This document shows, piece after piece, positions 16,341-25,069 of a stretch of 64,000 nucleotides of DNA; position 1 is the stretch's first letter, and each line of letters starts with the position of its first letter. The stretch covers positions 310,001 through 374,000 of the forward strand of contig NZ_FNJM01000002.1 of the NCBI RefSeq assembly GCF_900104115.1, given 5' to 3'. The stretch comes from Clostridium gasigenes. GTDB lineage: Bacteria; Bacillota; Clostridia; Clostridiales; Clostridiaceae. The notes beneath the pieces were generated by a model. The model saw nothing but the letters and a program-made list of their open reading frames with translations. It did not search any database and had not been told where the DNA came from. Both the position numbers and the translations under genes were made by a program.

Positions 16341-17060
16341 CTATATCATACGTGTAAGCCAATAAATTTTCTCTTTGGATATTTTGAATCCTAGATTTTC
16401 TTGAAGTTTAGTTGATGCTTCATTTCCTATTACAACTTGACCATAAGGGATTCTATTTTGATATAACGCCAAATTTGTAGCATATATTTGCAATGAAGTT
16501 GCTATTCCCATTTTCCTATATTCAGGTAACACATCTAAAAGTCCAATTGACCCTTCTTCATGAGTACCTACAAATCCTACTAATTTATTATCAATAAATG
16601 CTCCAAACATAGTTTTAGACTTTATTCTTTCTCTTATATATTCAATCCCAGTTGTAAAGTCATTATGATACTGGCTAAAAACATCACTGGTATATTCCTC
16701 TGTAAGAAGTTTTATTGTTCCAGGACAATTTGAAATTGGAAGTGGCTCACTTTCTATATAAACAGTTTGATAGCAATACATTTCATTTATTGCATTAAAT
16801 CTTTCCTTTAAATATTCATAATATAAATCCTGATGGCCAACTACAAGTTCTGTTGAATCTGGAATTTTATCTATTAACTTTTTAGCATCTTTAAAATTAT
16901 TAGCACTAATCATAACAACTTTGCTAGATACATCTTCAATTAATACCCCATCTTTATTTAGATCAATTATTTTATGCTTATTTCTTTTAATACAATCAAT
17001 CATATCTACATTTAATAAAAAATCCTGTGATAAAAATTCTATAATTTCCTTATTATTCAT
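16341..17060 (-). CDS. GNAT-family N-acetyltransferase
   Basis: 239 residues. The C-terminal half carries the acetyltransferase fold: FGAFIDNKLVGFVGTHEEGSIGLLDVLPEYRKMGIATSLQIYATNLAL (motif A with the acetyl-CoA loop YRKMGIATSL, about 183-192), then NEASTKLQENLGFKISKEKIYWL (motif B). The N-terminal 110 residues form a second, divergent lobe. Substrate unknown. It has its own ribosome binding site and may be cotranscribed with the next small gene. Confidence 0.82.
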   Translation of the reverse strand: MNNKEIIEFLSQDFLLNVDMIDCIKRNKHKIIDLNKDGVLIEDVSSKVVMISANNFKDAKKLIDKIPDSTELVVGHQDLYYEYLKERFNAINEMYCYQTVYIESEPLPISNCPGTIKLLTEEYTSDVFSQYHNDFTTGIEYIRERIKSKTMFGAFIDNKLVGFVGTHEEGSIGLLDVLPEYRKMGIATSLQIYATNLALYQNRIPYGQVVIGNEASTKLQENLGFKISKEKIYWLTRMI

Positions 17061-17109
17061 AAATATTCTCCCCTATTTTGGCCATAGTATTATTTAAATG
17101 AGCCTTATG

Positions 17110-17832
17110 TTACTTACTATTTTTTTTGTAAAGCGCCTTAATTCCCCTAGTAATCCATTCTGGTGCATATGTTGAAGTTCCACCTTTAGGAACCTGTCTC
17201 TTATCTAACTTACCTAAACTCTCTCCAACTTCAATACATTTTTGTGTGTATTCTGAAAAATGTATACCTATTTCACATAAACAACGGTTCATAGATTCTT
17301 GCTTACATCTTGGAGCATCCTTCATTTCGTTTTCTATTTTTTTAATAATACTATCAAGATCCAAATCTATAGCCCTATCTATAGTATTTTCACTTATTAC
17401 TTTTGCAATTATAATATCCCAAGCTGCACGACCTCTACACTCATCATCTGAATCAACTAATTCATTATATAATTCATCTGCATAAATTGTTTTTGCTATA
17501 ACATTATAAACAAACTCATCTACTAATACAGAATAAGTAAGTCCATCAATCATCTCCATTATTTCATTTGCGGATAATTCATCTTTATCAATAATCATAG
17601 TAGAAAGTATTCTAGCATCTACATTTCCACTTTTCCAAAGTTCCATTGCAAGAATATGATTTATTTTAAGTTTAATAGCTAATACTCTTAAATTACCAAT
17701 GGCAACTCCAAATTGATTATCTCCAGCATTTTTCTTTGCATTTGTCTTTCTTCTTGCTTCTGTTCCCCATGCTTCAAGCAGTGAAAAAACCTCATCAAAG
17801 GTCATTTCTGAACTCATTTTTAAATTTTCCAA
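17110..17832 (-). CDS. DNA alkylation repair protein (AlkD-like HEAT repeats)
   Basis: 240-residue helical-repeat protein of the AlkD/DNA alkylation repair superfamily. Features include FGVAIGNLRVLAIKLKINHILAMELWKSGNVDARILSTMIID (about 42-82), the family pattern of the first HEAT-like repeats, then paired helices to the end. AlkD excises bulky or charged N3/N7-alkylated purines; related proteins may not be active glycosylases. The TTG start has AGAGAG upstream; an ATG five codons later is an alternative. Confidence 0.78.
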   Translation of the reverse strand: MENLKMSSEMTFDEVFSLLEAWGTEARRKTNAKKNAGDNQFGVAIGNLRVLAIKLKINHILAMELWKSGNVDARILSTMIIDKDELSANEIMEMIDGLTYSVLVDEFVYNVIAKTIYADELYNELVDSDDECRGRAAWDIIIAKVISENTIDRAIDLDLDSIIKKIENEMKDAPRCKQESMNRCLCEIGIHFSEYTQKCIEVGESLGKLDKRQVPKGGTSTYAPEWITRGIKALYKKNSK

Positions 17833-17906
17833 TGTTTATCACTCTCTTCATCTTTATTTATCCACTGCACTTTTTTTAAATAATATCTTAGCAAATTGAT
17901 CTATTA

Positions 17907-18488
17907 CTATTTTAAAAAGTATCCAATATCTATTAAATTAATCTTTTCTATAAACTTACTATATAGCTTTTGCATATGTGGTTCATTTATTGTGTACTCT
18001 TCTAGTTTATCTAGCTCTATCCACTTAACACCACTATTTTCATCCTCTTTAACTACTAACTCTTGCTCTTCATTTGCTTCTAATAAATAAGCTGATGATA
18101 GATGTAAATGAGGTGCTACATATTTACCTTTTTTAATATGGCTTTTAACTTGAAGCACATCTAATGAGAATATATTTGGTACTATAACTTTAATATCTGT
18201 AACCCCTGTCTCTTCTTCTAATTCTTTAATTGCAACTTTTAGCAGATCAGCATCCCCATCGCAATGCCCACCTGTCCATGACCATGAGTTGTATATGTTA
18301 TGATGAATCATAAGAACTTTATCTCTTTTTTTATTAATTACAAATGCTGATGATGTCATATGTACAATTTCATTATTTCTAGTTAAAATATCTTCAAATG
18401 TTTTTATGCATTTTAAAATTATTTTCTTATCCTTTTCTTCTTGTTCATTAAATGTCTTATATCTTATTATTGAATTAATCCATTCCAT
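17907..18488 (-). CDS. Nudix hydrolase
   Basis: 193 residues with a Nudix fold. The Nudix box reads GGHCDGDADLLKVAIKELEEETGV (around 72-95): the EE-x-E-G catalytic core (ELEEETG) is intact, while the usual first glutamate is aspartate and the arginine is lysine. It opens with a helical 50-residue extension. Substrate unknown; family members hydrolyse nucleoside diphosphate derivatives. A second Nudix gene lies 68 bp upstream on the same strand. Confidence 0.83.
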   Translation of the reverse strand: MEWINSIIRYKTFNEQEEKDKKIILKCIKTFEDILTRNNEIVHMTSSAFVINKKRDKVLMIHHNIYNSWSWTGGHCDGDADLLKVAIKELEEETGVTDIKVIVPNIFSLDVLQVKSHIKKGKYVAPHLHLSSAYLLEANEEQELVVKEDENSGVKWIELDKLEEYTINEPHMQKLYSKFIEKINLIDIGYFLK

Positions 18489-18556
18489 AAATAACTCTCC
18501 CCATTGTATCGCCCTTAATATTTATCAAAGTCATTATTTTTTATTTGAATTTAATA

Positions 18557-19105
18557 TTATTGTGGTCTTAACTGACAGCTATTACCTTCACATCTATATG
18601 CATTTTCACCATCATAGCCTATTTCACTTAGCATTTTTCTTACTACTCTTTTTCCTATTTCATCTTCTGTCATTTCACATAATGCATCTTCTATCTTTGC
18701 CCAGCCTATTCCTTCTACTTCATCAGATTTTTCTATTTCTCCATCTAAGTACTTAGCCATAAATGTTAGCATTAATATTTCTTTATCTTTTACATAGTCA
18801 GAGCCTAAGTACTTAACATCTTTTATCTCTAACCCAGTTTCTTCTTTAACCTCTCTATATACTGCATCTTCTGCTGTTTCATTATTTCCTACATAGCCTG
18901 AAACAAGAACCCTAGAATTCTTAAATATATAACTTTGCTTTAATAAAAGAATTTCATCACCTTTTATTATAGCTACAACTATACAAGGTCTTGGAGTATC
19001 AAAAAACATTATATTATCATGTTTACAATAAGGAACTCCACCCTCATCCCAGCTATATTTCTCGTCTAATTTTTTCCCACACATAGGGCAAAATTTAAAT
19101 ATCAT
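18557..19105 (-). CDS. Nudix hydrolase with N-terminal zinc ribbon (NudC-like)
   Basis: 182 residues. FKFCPMCGKKL (about 4-14) and a later PYCKHD supply three cysteines and a histidine of a small zinc ribbon. The canonical Nudix box is GYVGNNETAEDAVYREVKEETG (around 71-92). The layout is that of NADH pyrophosphatase/RNA-decapping NudC relatives, but the SQPWPFP selectivity motif is not present, so the substrate is uncertain. It lies directly downstream of sfsA, with which it is probably cotranscribed. Confidence 0.82.
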   Translation of the reverse strand: MIFKFCPMCGKKLDEKYSWDEGGVPYCKHDNIMFFDTPRPCIVVAIIKGDEILLLKQSYIFKNSRVLVSGYVGNNETAEDAVYREVKEETGLEIKDVKYLGSDYVKDKEILMLTFMAKYLDGEIEKSDEVEGIGWAKIEDALCEMTEDEIGKRVVRKMLSEIGYDGENAYRCEGNSCQLRPQ

Positions 19106-19133
19106 AAAGTATACCTCTCTTTTCTTAATTATA

Positions 19134-19826
19134 CTATAATATTATCTCTACAGGTTCATTTATTGATAATCCATCTTCTTCTACTATACAATTATATGCA
19201 AAAACATCTACACCGCTTTCTTTTGCCAGTCTTAAAGCTATTCCAAAGGCTGGATCTCTTTCATCTTGAGGTGAAAACTTATCAACCTCATCTAATTGTA
19301 TTAAGAACATAACACCAGCTCCATAGCCTTGCTTTTTAGCTTCTATTAATTCCATTAAGTGTTTTGTCCCTCTTTCTGTTGGAGCATCTGGAAACCTTGA
19401 ATACCTATTTTCCTCTAAAGTTACTCCCTTAACCTCCAAATAATATACTTCATCTTCATCTGTGGATAACTTAAAATCAAATCTACTTTTTCCAAAGGTC
19501 TTTTCTCTTAATATATTATTATATTTCTTGAGTTTTTCTATTTTACCCATTTTTAAGGCTTCATCCACAACTTTATTAGGTACTTGCGAATCTATGCTTA
19601 TTAATTTATCACCTTTTAACGCTGCAACCAAATCATATTTAGTTTTTCTTGTTGGATTTAGCTCTTCTCTTAAATATACTCTGCACCCTTTAACCAATAT
19701 TTCCCTGCATCTTCCTGTATTTGGAACATGTACAATAATTTCTTCATTATTCAACAAAACCAGAGCATTAAATCTATTTGGTCTTTCTAAAAATATTGCT
19801 TCAAATATTTTTTTTTCATACTTCAT
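19134..19826 (-). CDS. sfsA: SfsA family protein
   Basis: 230 residues, full length for SfsA. Motifs: RPNRFNALV, VHVPNTGRCREIL, DSQVPNKVVDEAL, FKLSTDEDEVYYLEVKGVTLEE (with the D/E-V-K nuclease-like site), RFPDAPTERGTKHLMEL and FLIQLDEVDKFSPQDERDPAFG. Once described as a sugar fermentation stimulator, SfsA has a PD-(D/E)xK-like nuclease core and binds nucleic acid; its in vivo role is unclear. It is the last gene before the DnaA-box cluster. Confidence 0.93.
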   Translation of the reverse strand: MKYEKKIFEAIFLERPNRFNALVLLNNEEIIVHVPNTGRCREILVKGCRVYLREELNPTRKTKYDLVAALKGDKLISIDSQVPNKVVDEALKMGKIEKLKKYNNILREKTFGKSRFDFKLSTDEDEVYYLEVKGVTLEENRYSRFPDAPTERGTKHLMELIEAKKQGYGAGVMFLIQLDEVDKFSPQDERDPAFGIALRLAKESGVDVFAYNCIVEEDGLSINEPVEIIL

Positions 19827-19907
19827 ACAGTTTTCACCTCTAAATATCCTATTTTTCGACTAAATTTACTATATAATTAAAATCATTTTTCTGAAAATTA
19901 AAAAAAG

Positions 19908-20216
19908 TTGTCCACAGTTTACTCTATTTTTATCCTATTTTTGGTTTTTATTCTTTAATTTGGTTTAATAATAGTTATTATTGAAGGGTTATCCACAGAA
20001 CTTATCCACATTGTGTTGATTTTGTGGATAAGTATGTTTTTTCCAAAAACTTGATTTTTTCCCTTTTTATTCACTTTATATTTTTCCCTAAAAATCATCA
20101 TATTGTTACACACAATATTTTGCCCCATATATGTTGTGTCAATACTTTTTTTGCGATTTTTAAAAGTTGTCCACCGTTTTTCGAAGTTATCCACATTTTG
20201 TGGATAACTTTCCACA
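19908..20216. promoter_or_regulatory. DnaA-box cluster
   Basis: Five perfect TTATCCACA boxes within about 220 bp: forward at 19989-19997, 20002-20010 and 20187-20195, reverse at 20023-20031 and 20199-20207. Near matches TTGTCCAC[A/C] lie at 19908-19916 and 20167-20175, with a TTTCCACA at 20209-20216. The pair 20187/20199 forms a perfect palindrome with 3 bp between boxes. The DNA between is extremely AT-rich. Genes on both sides are on the minus strand and are not dnaA, dnaN, rpmH or parAB. Small reading frames across it look like shadows of the repeats. Confidence 0.85.
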
Positions 20217-20323
20217 TTGTTAACAGCCTATATATTAGTATAACAAGACTACTTATAAAGAAAATAACAATTCAATATATAAAATATACTAGTATGTTGC
20301 CTTGTTATTTTTTTTAATATTCA

Positions 20324-21580
20324 TTATTCTACTTCAAATAAATACATTAATATATCTTCAACCTTTACCCCATGATAACTAGGTTTTAAAGCTTTAAACT
20401 TTTTTTTAAATTTTATTTCAATTCCATCTATATAACTCAAAGTAAATGGTAAATAACTACTTATCACTTTAATGTATTCTTTAGAAAAGTATTCTTTACT
20501 ATCAACAATTGCAAAAAGCACCATGGTTATGCAGTTATTTTTTATAAGTTCTTTTAGCTCTTTTATATTTTCTCCTTTAAAACAGGTAGCATTATCTACT
20601 ATATCTATAATTATATTTATTAACTTATTAATAATTTTATCTAGATTATATTTTCCTGCTAATTGAGATATTATTGTCATATGATTTTTTTCTAAATCTG
20701 AATTAACATCTTGAAGATCATCACATAGTTGAAGCAAAAACCCATATCCATAAGCAAATATTTCTTCTTCTTTTGTAAGTTCTCCGCAAACTAAATATCC
20801 ATCTACTAAAACAGAAGCTCCACCTTTTTCAATTGAAATATTAAGCATATCTCTTTCATATGGCATACTAACTGATTCTTGCTCATACAAACTTTTTTCC
20901 TGACCTTGCTGTATTAATAATAACCCTTCATAGACTTTTGGATAATCAACTCTATTAAATACCTCTTCAATACATTCAACTAGCTTATATACCTTTTCTT
21001 CATAACTATCTTTAGCTTCTATATTTTCACCACTTAGTCTTTTAGAAAATCTTTTATTAAAATCATTCTTGCTTTTTAAAGTTACTTTTGTATCATCTAA
21101 ATAATTATCTGTATATGGATAAAGCATACTATAACCAAATATGGCCTTGCTAAATTCAATATCTCTTCCTATTATTTTTTGAAAAATATTAACTATCCAT
21201 ACATTTCTCATAGCTTGCCCAATGTCTTTATACTCTATATTTTCATCAAATTCTCTACAAGTATTTATAAATATTTTTGTACTTTTAAAAAATTGTTCTT
21301 TCATTTTTTTATCTAAAGTTCCAAGTCTAAATGTATCCTCTACCTCAATCATTTTATCAACATATTTATTACCTGTATTTCTCCATACTTTTCTTTCTTC
21401 AACATCCTTTGGGAATTCACCTATATGTTTAATTATTTTATCTATAAATACTTCTAAAGTCTTTTCTCTTTTCTTTTTTTCTAAATAACTAATTTTTTTC
21501 ATATTTATATTTAATTTTGCACTAGTTTTCCACCACATATTACTGTATAAATCATTTAAATAGTCAATATTTTTAAGCAC
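20324..21580 (-). CDS. Class I isoprenoid-synthase-like protein
   Basis: 418 residues, all helical, with the two aspartate-rich metal sites of trans-prenyltransferases and terpene synthases: YTDNYLDDT (about 156-164) and LLQLCDDLQDVNSD (about 282-295). A third region, SMPYERDMLNISIEKGGASVLVDGYLVCG, resembles the segment before the second site in polyprenyl synthetases. It is longer than housekeeping farnesyl or heptaprenyl diphosphate synthases (about 300-330), and no isoprenoid pathway genes adjoin it. It may be a specialised prenyl chain or terpene enzyme; the product is unknown. Confidence 0.65.
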   Translation of the reverse strand: MLKNIDYLNDLYSNMWWKTSAKLNINMKKISYLEKKKREKTLEVFIDKIIKHIGEFPKDVEERKVWRNTGNKYVDKMIEVEDTFRLGTLDKKMKEQFFKSTKIFINTCREFDENIEYKDIGQAMRNVWIVNIFQKIIGRDIEFSKAIFGYSMLYPYTDNYLDDTKVTLKSKNDFNKRFSKRLSGENIEAKDSYEEKVYKLVECIEEVFNRVDYPKVYEGLLLIQQGQEKSLYEQESVSMPYERDMLNISIEKGGASVLVDGYLVCGELTKEEEIFAYGYGFLLQLCDDLQDVNSDLEKNHMTIISQLAGKYNLDKIINKLINIIIDIVDNATCFKGENIKELKELIKNNCITMVLFAIVDSKEYFSKEYIKVISSYLPFTLSYIDGIEIKFKKKFKALKPSYHGVKVEDILMYLFEVE

Positions 21581-21616
21581 TCCCCATCCCCCTTTTTTTG
21601 AAACTCCCTTAGGAAT

Positions 21617-21660
21617 ATTTAAATAAAAAGGCTCCCTTATGGGAACCCTTTTATTTAAAT
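21617..21660. terminator. Bidirectional terminator
   Basis: Long stem, ATTTAAATAAAAAGG.TCCC against GGGA.CCCTTTTATTTAAAT, with a TTAT loop and A/T-rich flanks on both sides. It lies 18 bp past the stop of the PTS IIB-like gene. Confidence 0.8.
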
Positions 21661-21677
21661 ATCTATATTATTAATAA

Positions 21678-21989
21678 TTAACCTAACAGAGGCTTAATAG
21701 CTGTAACTATTGTATCTATTCTTCTTAACCCAAAATCTGATCCTTTAGCTGAATAATACTTAACACCTTTTAAATCTAAATCTTTTTTAACTTTTGCATC
21801 AACAACTAACATTTCTGGTGATATAAGTACAAGGTCTATATTGTCCTTTTCAACAATCTCACCATATTGATTTTCATTAGCAAAAATCCATTCTATATCT
21901 AATGTATTCTTTTCTGTAAATTCTAATGTAGCTTTCTTAAAAGCTATTGATTGGCCTGTCCCCTTGCACATAACTAAAACTTTTTTCAT
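21678..21989 (-). CDS. PTS lactose/cellobiose IIB-like protein
   Basis: 103 residues. It begins KKVLVMCKGTGQSIAFKKA, in which Cys8 occupies the phosphocysteine position of IIB subunits (usually CxxGxSTS). Later VLISPEMLVVDAKVKKDL matches the LLGPQV region. No IIA or IIC genes are adjacent, so it may be an orphan or regulatory IIB. RBS AAGGGAGATATAATT. Confidence 0.7.
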   Translation of the reverse strand: MKKVLVMCKGTGQSIAFKKATLEFTEKNTLDIEWIFANENQYGEIVEKDNIDLVLISPEMLVVDAKVKKDLDLKGVKYYSAKGSDFGLRRIDTIVTAIKPLLG

Positions 21990-22118
21990 AATTATATCTC
22001 CCTTTTCTCATACCCATAGTATTTATTTTTTTATTAACTGTTCATAATTATTATATCACTTTTTCCCAAATTTAGAATACACCTTCTCATTTTTTTAATA
22101 CTTTTTACATTTATGATC

Positions 22119-22166
22119 TAGACAAGACGGGGATGTCATAATAAAATGACATCCCCGTCTTGTCTA
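22119..22166 (-). terminator. Strong GC-rich hairpin past the DUF3892 gene
   Basis: Perfect 20-bp inverted repeat (TAGACAAGACGGGGATGTCA and complement) with an 8-base loop, starting 5 bp past the stop codon. It lacks a tight T-run, so it may act as a terminator or a transcript stabiliser. Confidence 0.6.
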
Positions 22167-22170
22167 TATA

Positions 22171-22479
22171 CTATTCATTTATTGAAGGTAATGCACTTAA
22201 GTTATTTCCTTCATTATCATCTGGTAAACTTCTTAAATATTCTTCACCTTTACGGGAAATTCCTACTGCAACTCCTGCAATATGACCTTCTTTTGCCATT
22301 TGAACACCTTGTTCTTTTGAAATTTTTTCTCCATTTGAAAGTTCATAGCCTGTAACATCACCTGAATTTTTTACTAGCTTTGTTATTTGCATAGCCTCAC
22401 TATCTGGATTTGGAACTACTTTATTAATATTTATTGGTAATCCACCCATCATTCCATCGTTATTGTTATTATCACTCAT
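22171..22479 (-). CDS. DUF3892-domain protein
   Basis: 102 residues. The domain core is ITKLVKNSGDVTGYELSNGEKISKEQGVQMAKEGHIAGVAVGISRKGEEYLRSLPDDNEGNNLSALP, here in residues 31-98 (KNSGDVTGYELSNGE, then GVAVGISRKGEEYLRS). DUF3892 is common in Firmicutes and its function is unknown. The N-terminus is asparagine-rich. RBS AAGGAGGTACTTTT. Confidence 0.78.
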   Translation of the reverse strand: MSDNNNNDGMMGGLPININKVVPNPDSEAMQITKLVKNSGDVTGYELSNGEKISKEQGVQMAKEGHIAGVAVGISRKGEEYLRSLPDDNEGNNLSALPSINE

Positions 22480-22563
22480 ATAAAAGTACCTCCTTATTTT
22501 TATACTATTAGATTTCCCAAGAAAGTTCTTTTAATACATATTAATTTAATTAAGTGCCCCTCA

Positions 22564-22618
22564 AAAAATAATAAGCCAAGATGCTAGTTTTTTGCACCTT
22601 GACTTGTTATTTTTTAAA
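22564..22618 (-). terminator. Terminator of the YitT-family gene
   Basis: Stem AAAAAATAA.AAG.CAAG.TGC against GCA.CTTG.CTT.TTATTTTTT, with a T-run on the minus strand. Confidence 0.75.
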
Positions 22619-22622
22619 TTTG

Positions 22623-23495
22623 CTAAAATTCAATTATTGGGAATCCTTTTCCTGTTACCTCTTCTATATGCGCTACTGTTAGAAATGCGTCTTTATCTAT
22701 TACTTTTATAAATTCTTTTAATTTACCTATTTCCTTTTTCTCTAAAACTGTATATATTACATCTTTACCTGTCCCATCAACCATATTGGAAGCTTTCAAA
22801 TGTGTACAACCTCTTTCAAGGGTATTCTTAATGTAATTTGATATTTCATTGTTTTTATCACTTACTACTGTTATTTGCTTTTTAGCATTAAATATTCCTA
22901 TTAATTTATCTATCATAGGTCCATTTCCTAATACACATAATAGTGCATAAAATCCTGTATCTAATCCAAATATTAATCCGGCTAATAATGTTACTAAAAA
23001 ATCAACCATAAGTAATGATATTCCTATATTAAATGTTGTATATTTGTTTAATATTTTTGCTATAATATCAGTTCCACCTGTAGATGCATTTGCATTAAAT
23101 ACTATCGACATTCCTATAACTACTAATATTGTTCCAAAAATTGATGCTAACATTAAATCATTTGTAATAGCTTGTGGCTTAAAAAACTTTTCCATAAACC
23201 ATATTATTGCTGACAATCCAAAACTTGCATATATAGTCTTGAAACCAAACTCAGGTCCTATTATTAAGAATGCAATTACATATAAAATACTATTCCCTAC
23301 AAATAGCATTCCTCCAATTGTTATACCTGGAATTAAATGATTAACTATTAGCGCAACCCCTGATAATCCACCTGCTGCTAAGTTGTTTGGAGCATAAAAA
23401 TATACAAGTGCTATTGCAACTAGTACTACTCCAAAAGTAATAGTGACGTAACTTTTTAACTCTTCAATAAAATTCTCTTTATTCATTTGTTTCAC
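22623..23495 (-). CDS. YitT-family membrane protein (DUF161/DUF2179)
   Basis: 290 residues. Five to six membrane helices fill residues 1-200 with the family motifs APNNLAAGGLSGVALIVNHL (about 30-49) and NASTGGTDIIAKIL (about 135-148). A cytoplasmic DUF2179 domain, about residues 210-285, contains GCTHLKASNMVDGTGKDVIYTVLEKKE. The family is widespread in Firmicutes; its transport or sensing role is not established. It is monocistronic with its own terminator. Confidence 0.88.
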   Translation of the reverse strand: MKQMNKENFIEELKSYVTITFGVVLVAIALVYFYAPNNLAAGGLSGVALIVNHLIPGITIGGMLFVGNSILYVIAFLIIGPEFGFKTIYASFGLSAIIWFMEKFFKPQAITNDLMLASIFGTILVVIGMSIVFNANASTGGTDIIAKILNKYTTFNIGISLLMVDFLVTLLAGLIFGLDTGFYALLCVLGNGPMIDKLIGIFNAKKQITVVSDKNNEISNYIKNTLERGCTHLKASNMVDGTGKDVIYTVLEKKEIGKLKEFIKVIDKDAFLTVAHIEEVTGKGFPIIEF

Positions 23496-23648
23496 TCCTA
23501 TAATGCATTTATAAATGCCTAACTATTTAAAATTAGGTTTATTACTATTAATTAACTATTCATATTTATTACAGTGCCTTGTTATTATTTTTAAACCCAC
23601 TTAATAGAATAACAAATTTTTTTAAAATTTAATAGTAAAAATAAAAAA

Positions 23649-23733
23649 ATACTAAGTTCAAATAATATGAACTTAGTATTTAAACTTATAGAACTGCAAG
23701 AGAATAACTAGTCAAAGATTCTGACTAGTTATT
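23649..23733 (-). terminator. Two tandem hairpins after the TerB-like gene
   Basis: Hairpin 1: AATAACTAGTCA / TGACTAGTTATT (23703-23733, loop 7). Hairpin 2: ATACTAAGTTCA / TGAACTTAGTAT (23649-23679, loop 7), followed by TTTTTTTAT on the minus strand. The second is the better terminator. Confidence 0.7.
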
Positions 23734-23746
23734 TCTTCAAATATTA

Positions 23747-24187
23747 CTAATCCAGAATAGCTTCTGCTTGTTCTCTTAATAATTCTATTTTATTTTCTGA
23801 TTCTACTACTGAAAATTTATAAACATCTGTGAAGTTGTAGAAATAATTTGCAAAGGCTATTCTCTTTGTTCTTGATATTCCAAATTGCTTTGCTATATTA
23901 TCTAAAAATTCAACTTCCTTATCTCCATATTCACCATCTACTAATGCAAGTCCTATAAGTTCAAAATAAACTATTTTTTTTATTCTGTCCTTTGATTCAT
24001 TTAAAGTTTGTAGTGATTTATCAAAATTTAATTTACCTATTATGTCTTTAGTTAATTTTAGGTCTTTTAAATAACCTTCTAAAACTTCCTTTTCTTCTTT
24101 TGCAAATGTATTATCCACATTTGCGAACTCTGAAACTACATTTATAAATGCAGTTGCTTCATTTTCATTTAATTCATTTAAAAACAT
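23747..24187 (-). CDS. TerB-like helical protein
   Basis: 146 residues. The acidic pattern VSEFANVDNTFAKEEKEVLEGYL followed by IVYFELIGLALVDGEYGDKEVEFLDNIAKQFGIS resembles the TerB/DjlA metal-binding helical fold, with its conserved A.aDG....E..fl segment at about 80-100. TerB-like proteins are often linked to tellurite/stress systems, but no ter genes are nearby. Function unknown. Confidence 0.6.
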   Translation of the reverse strand: MFLNELNENEATAFINVVSEFANVDNTFAKEEKEVLEGYLKDLKLTKDIIGKLNFDKSLQTLNESKDRIKKIVYFELIGLALVDGEYGDKEVEFLDNIAKQFGISRTKRIAFANYFYNFTDVYKFSVVESENKIELLREQAEAILD

Positions 24188-24293
24188 GATACATACTCCC
24201 CCAAACTCTAATATTTATTTTACTATATCTTTCATTATAACTAATATTATATATTTTTTAAATAGATTGATTATAAATTCTTAGTATATTTTT

Positions 24294-24944
24294 CTAAGGT
24301 CTCCATACTTCTGCTATAACCCCATCTATTTTTTGTATTGCTTTTTCTACTGCCTTTTGTTTATCCTCTTCTGTAAATCCTGTCCCATCTACTAATAATT
24401 CCTCAAATCTTTTTATTCCAGCAAACTTCATTATATCCTCTATATAATTTACACCTTTATTCATTACCATTTTTAAAATCCAAGGTATTGATGCCCCTGA
24501 GGATTGAATATAAACCATACCTCTTTGTTTATCATCTAATAAGCCATCTATTTTATCTTTATTTATCTCCACTGTTTTCCCTTCTATAAGAATACAATCA
24601 ATATATTCCTTTAAAGGCGCTGGAAATGATAAACTCCACATTGGTGCTGCAATAACATACATATCCGCTTCTTTAAATTGATCTGCTAATTTAACTATTT
24701 TATGAACTTCATCTTGACCTTTTTTATCCAATTTATTAAATGACTCTTTTTCAACTAAACAATTTCTATTTTCAAAATACTCATATTGAAGCCTTGGTAA
24801 TTCAGTTTCAAAAAGATCTAACTCTTCAACTTGAAAATCATTATATGTTTCTAAAAATCTATTAACAAATGCTCTTCCAACAGTTTTGCTTGCTGAAAGT
24901 TCTTCTGGCTTTGAATTTACTGTAATGTATAATAACTTTTTCAT
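24294..24944 (-). CDS. FMN-dependent NADH-azoreductase (third of three)
   Basis: 216 residues, flavodoxin-like. YITVNSKPEELSASKTVGRAF is the FMN phosphate loop, AAPMWSLSFPAPLKEYIDCI the isoalloxazine-binding segment, and GLLDDKQRGMVYIQSSGASIPW a more divergent version of the GG(V/I)Y region. It is the most diverged of the three paralogues and stands alone without an adjacent regulator. Substrate unknown. Confidence 0.8.
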   Translation of the reverse strand: MKKLLYITVNSKPEELSASKTVGRAFVNRFLETYNDFQVEELDLFETELPRLQYEYFENRNCLVEKESFNKLDKKGQDEVHKIVKLADQFKEADMYVIAAPMWSLSFPAPLKEYIDCILIEGKTVEINKDKIDGLLDDKQRGMVYIQSSGASIPWILKMVMNKGVNYIEDIMKFAGIKRFEELLVDGTGFTEEDKQKAVEKAIQKIDGVIAEVWRP

Positions 24945-25069
24945 AAATAAAACCCTACCTCTACTAATTTATTTTAATTAGTATTTACGTTATAGATAGG
25001 TTTAATTCATTTCTTTATGATGATACTTGTTCAAGACACTTTTATACTTTATACATTGCTTAATATTAC

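Noticed and set aside
19955..20317. Small reading frames on both strands across the DnaA-box region
   Set aside because: They are made of box repeats and AT-rich filler, lack ribosome binding sites and resemble no protein.
19880..20320. The DnaA-box cluster as the chromosomal oriC
   Set aside because: No dnaA, dnaN, rpmH or parAB neighbours and no change in gene orientation across it; kept as a DnaA-box cluster only.
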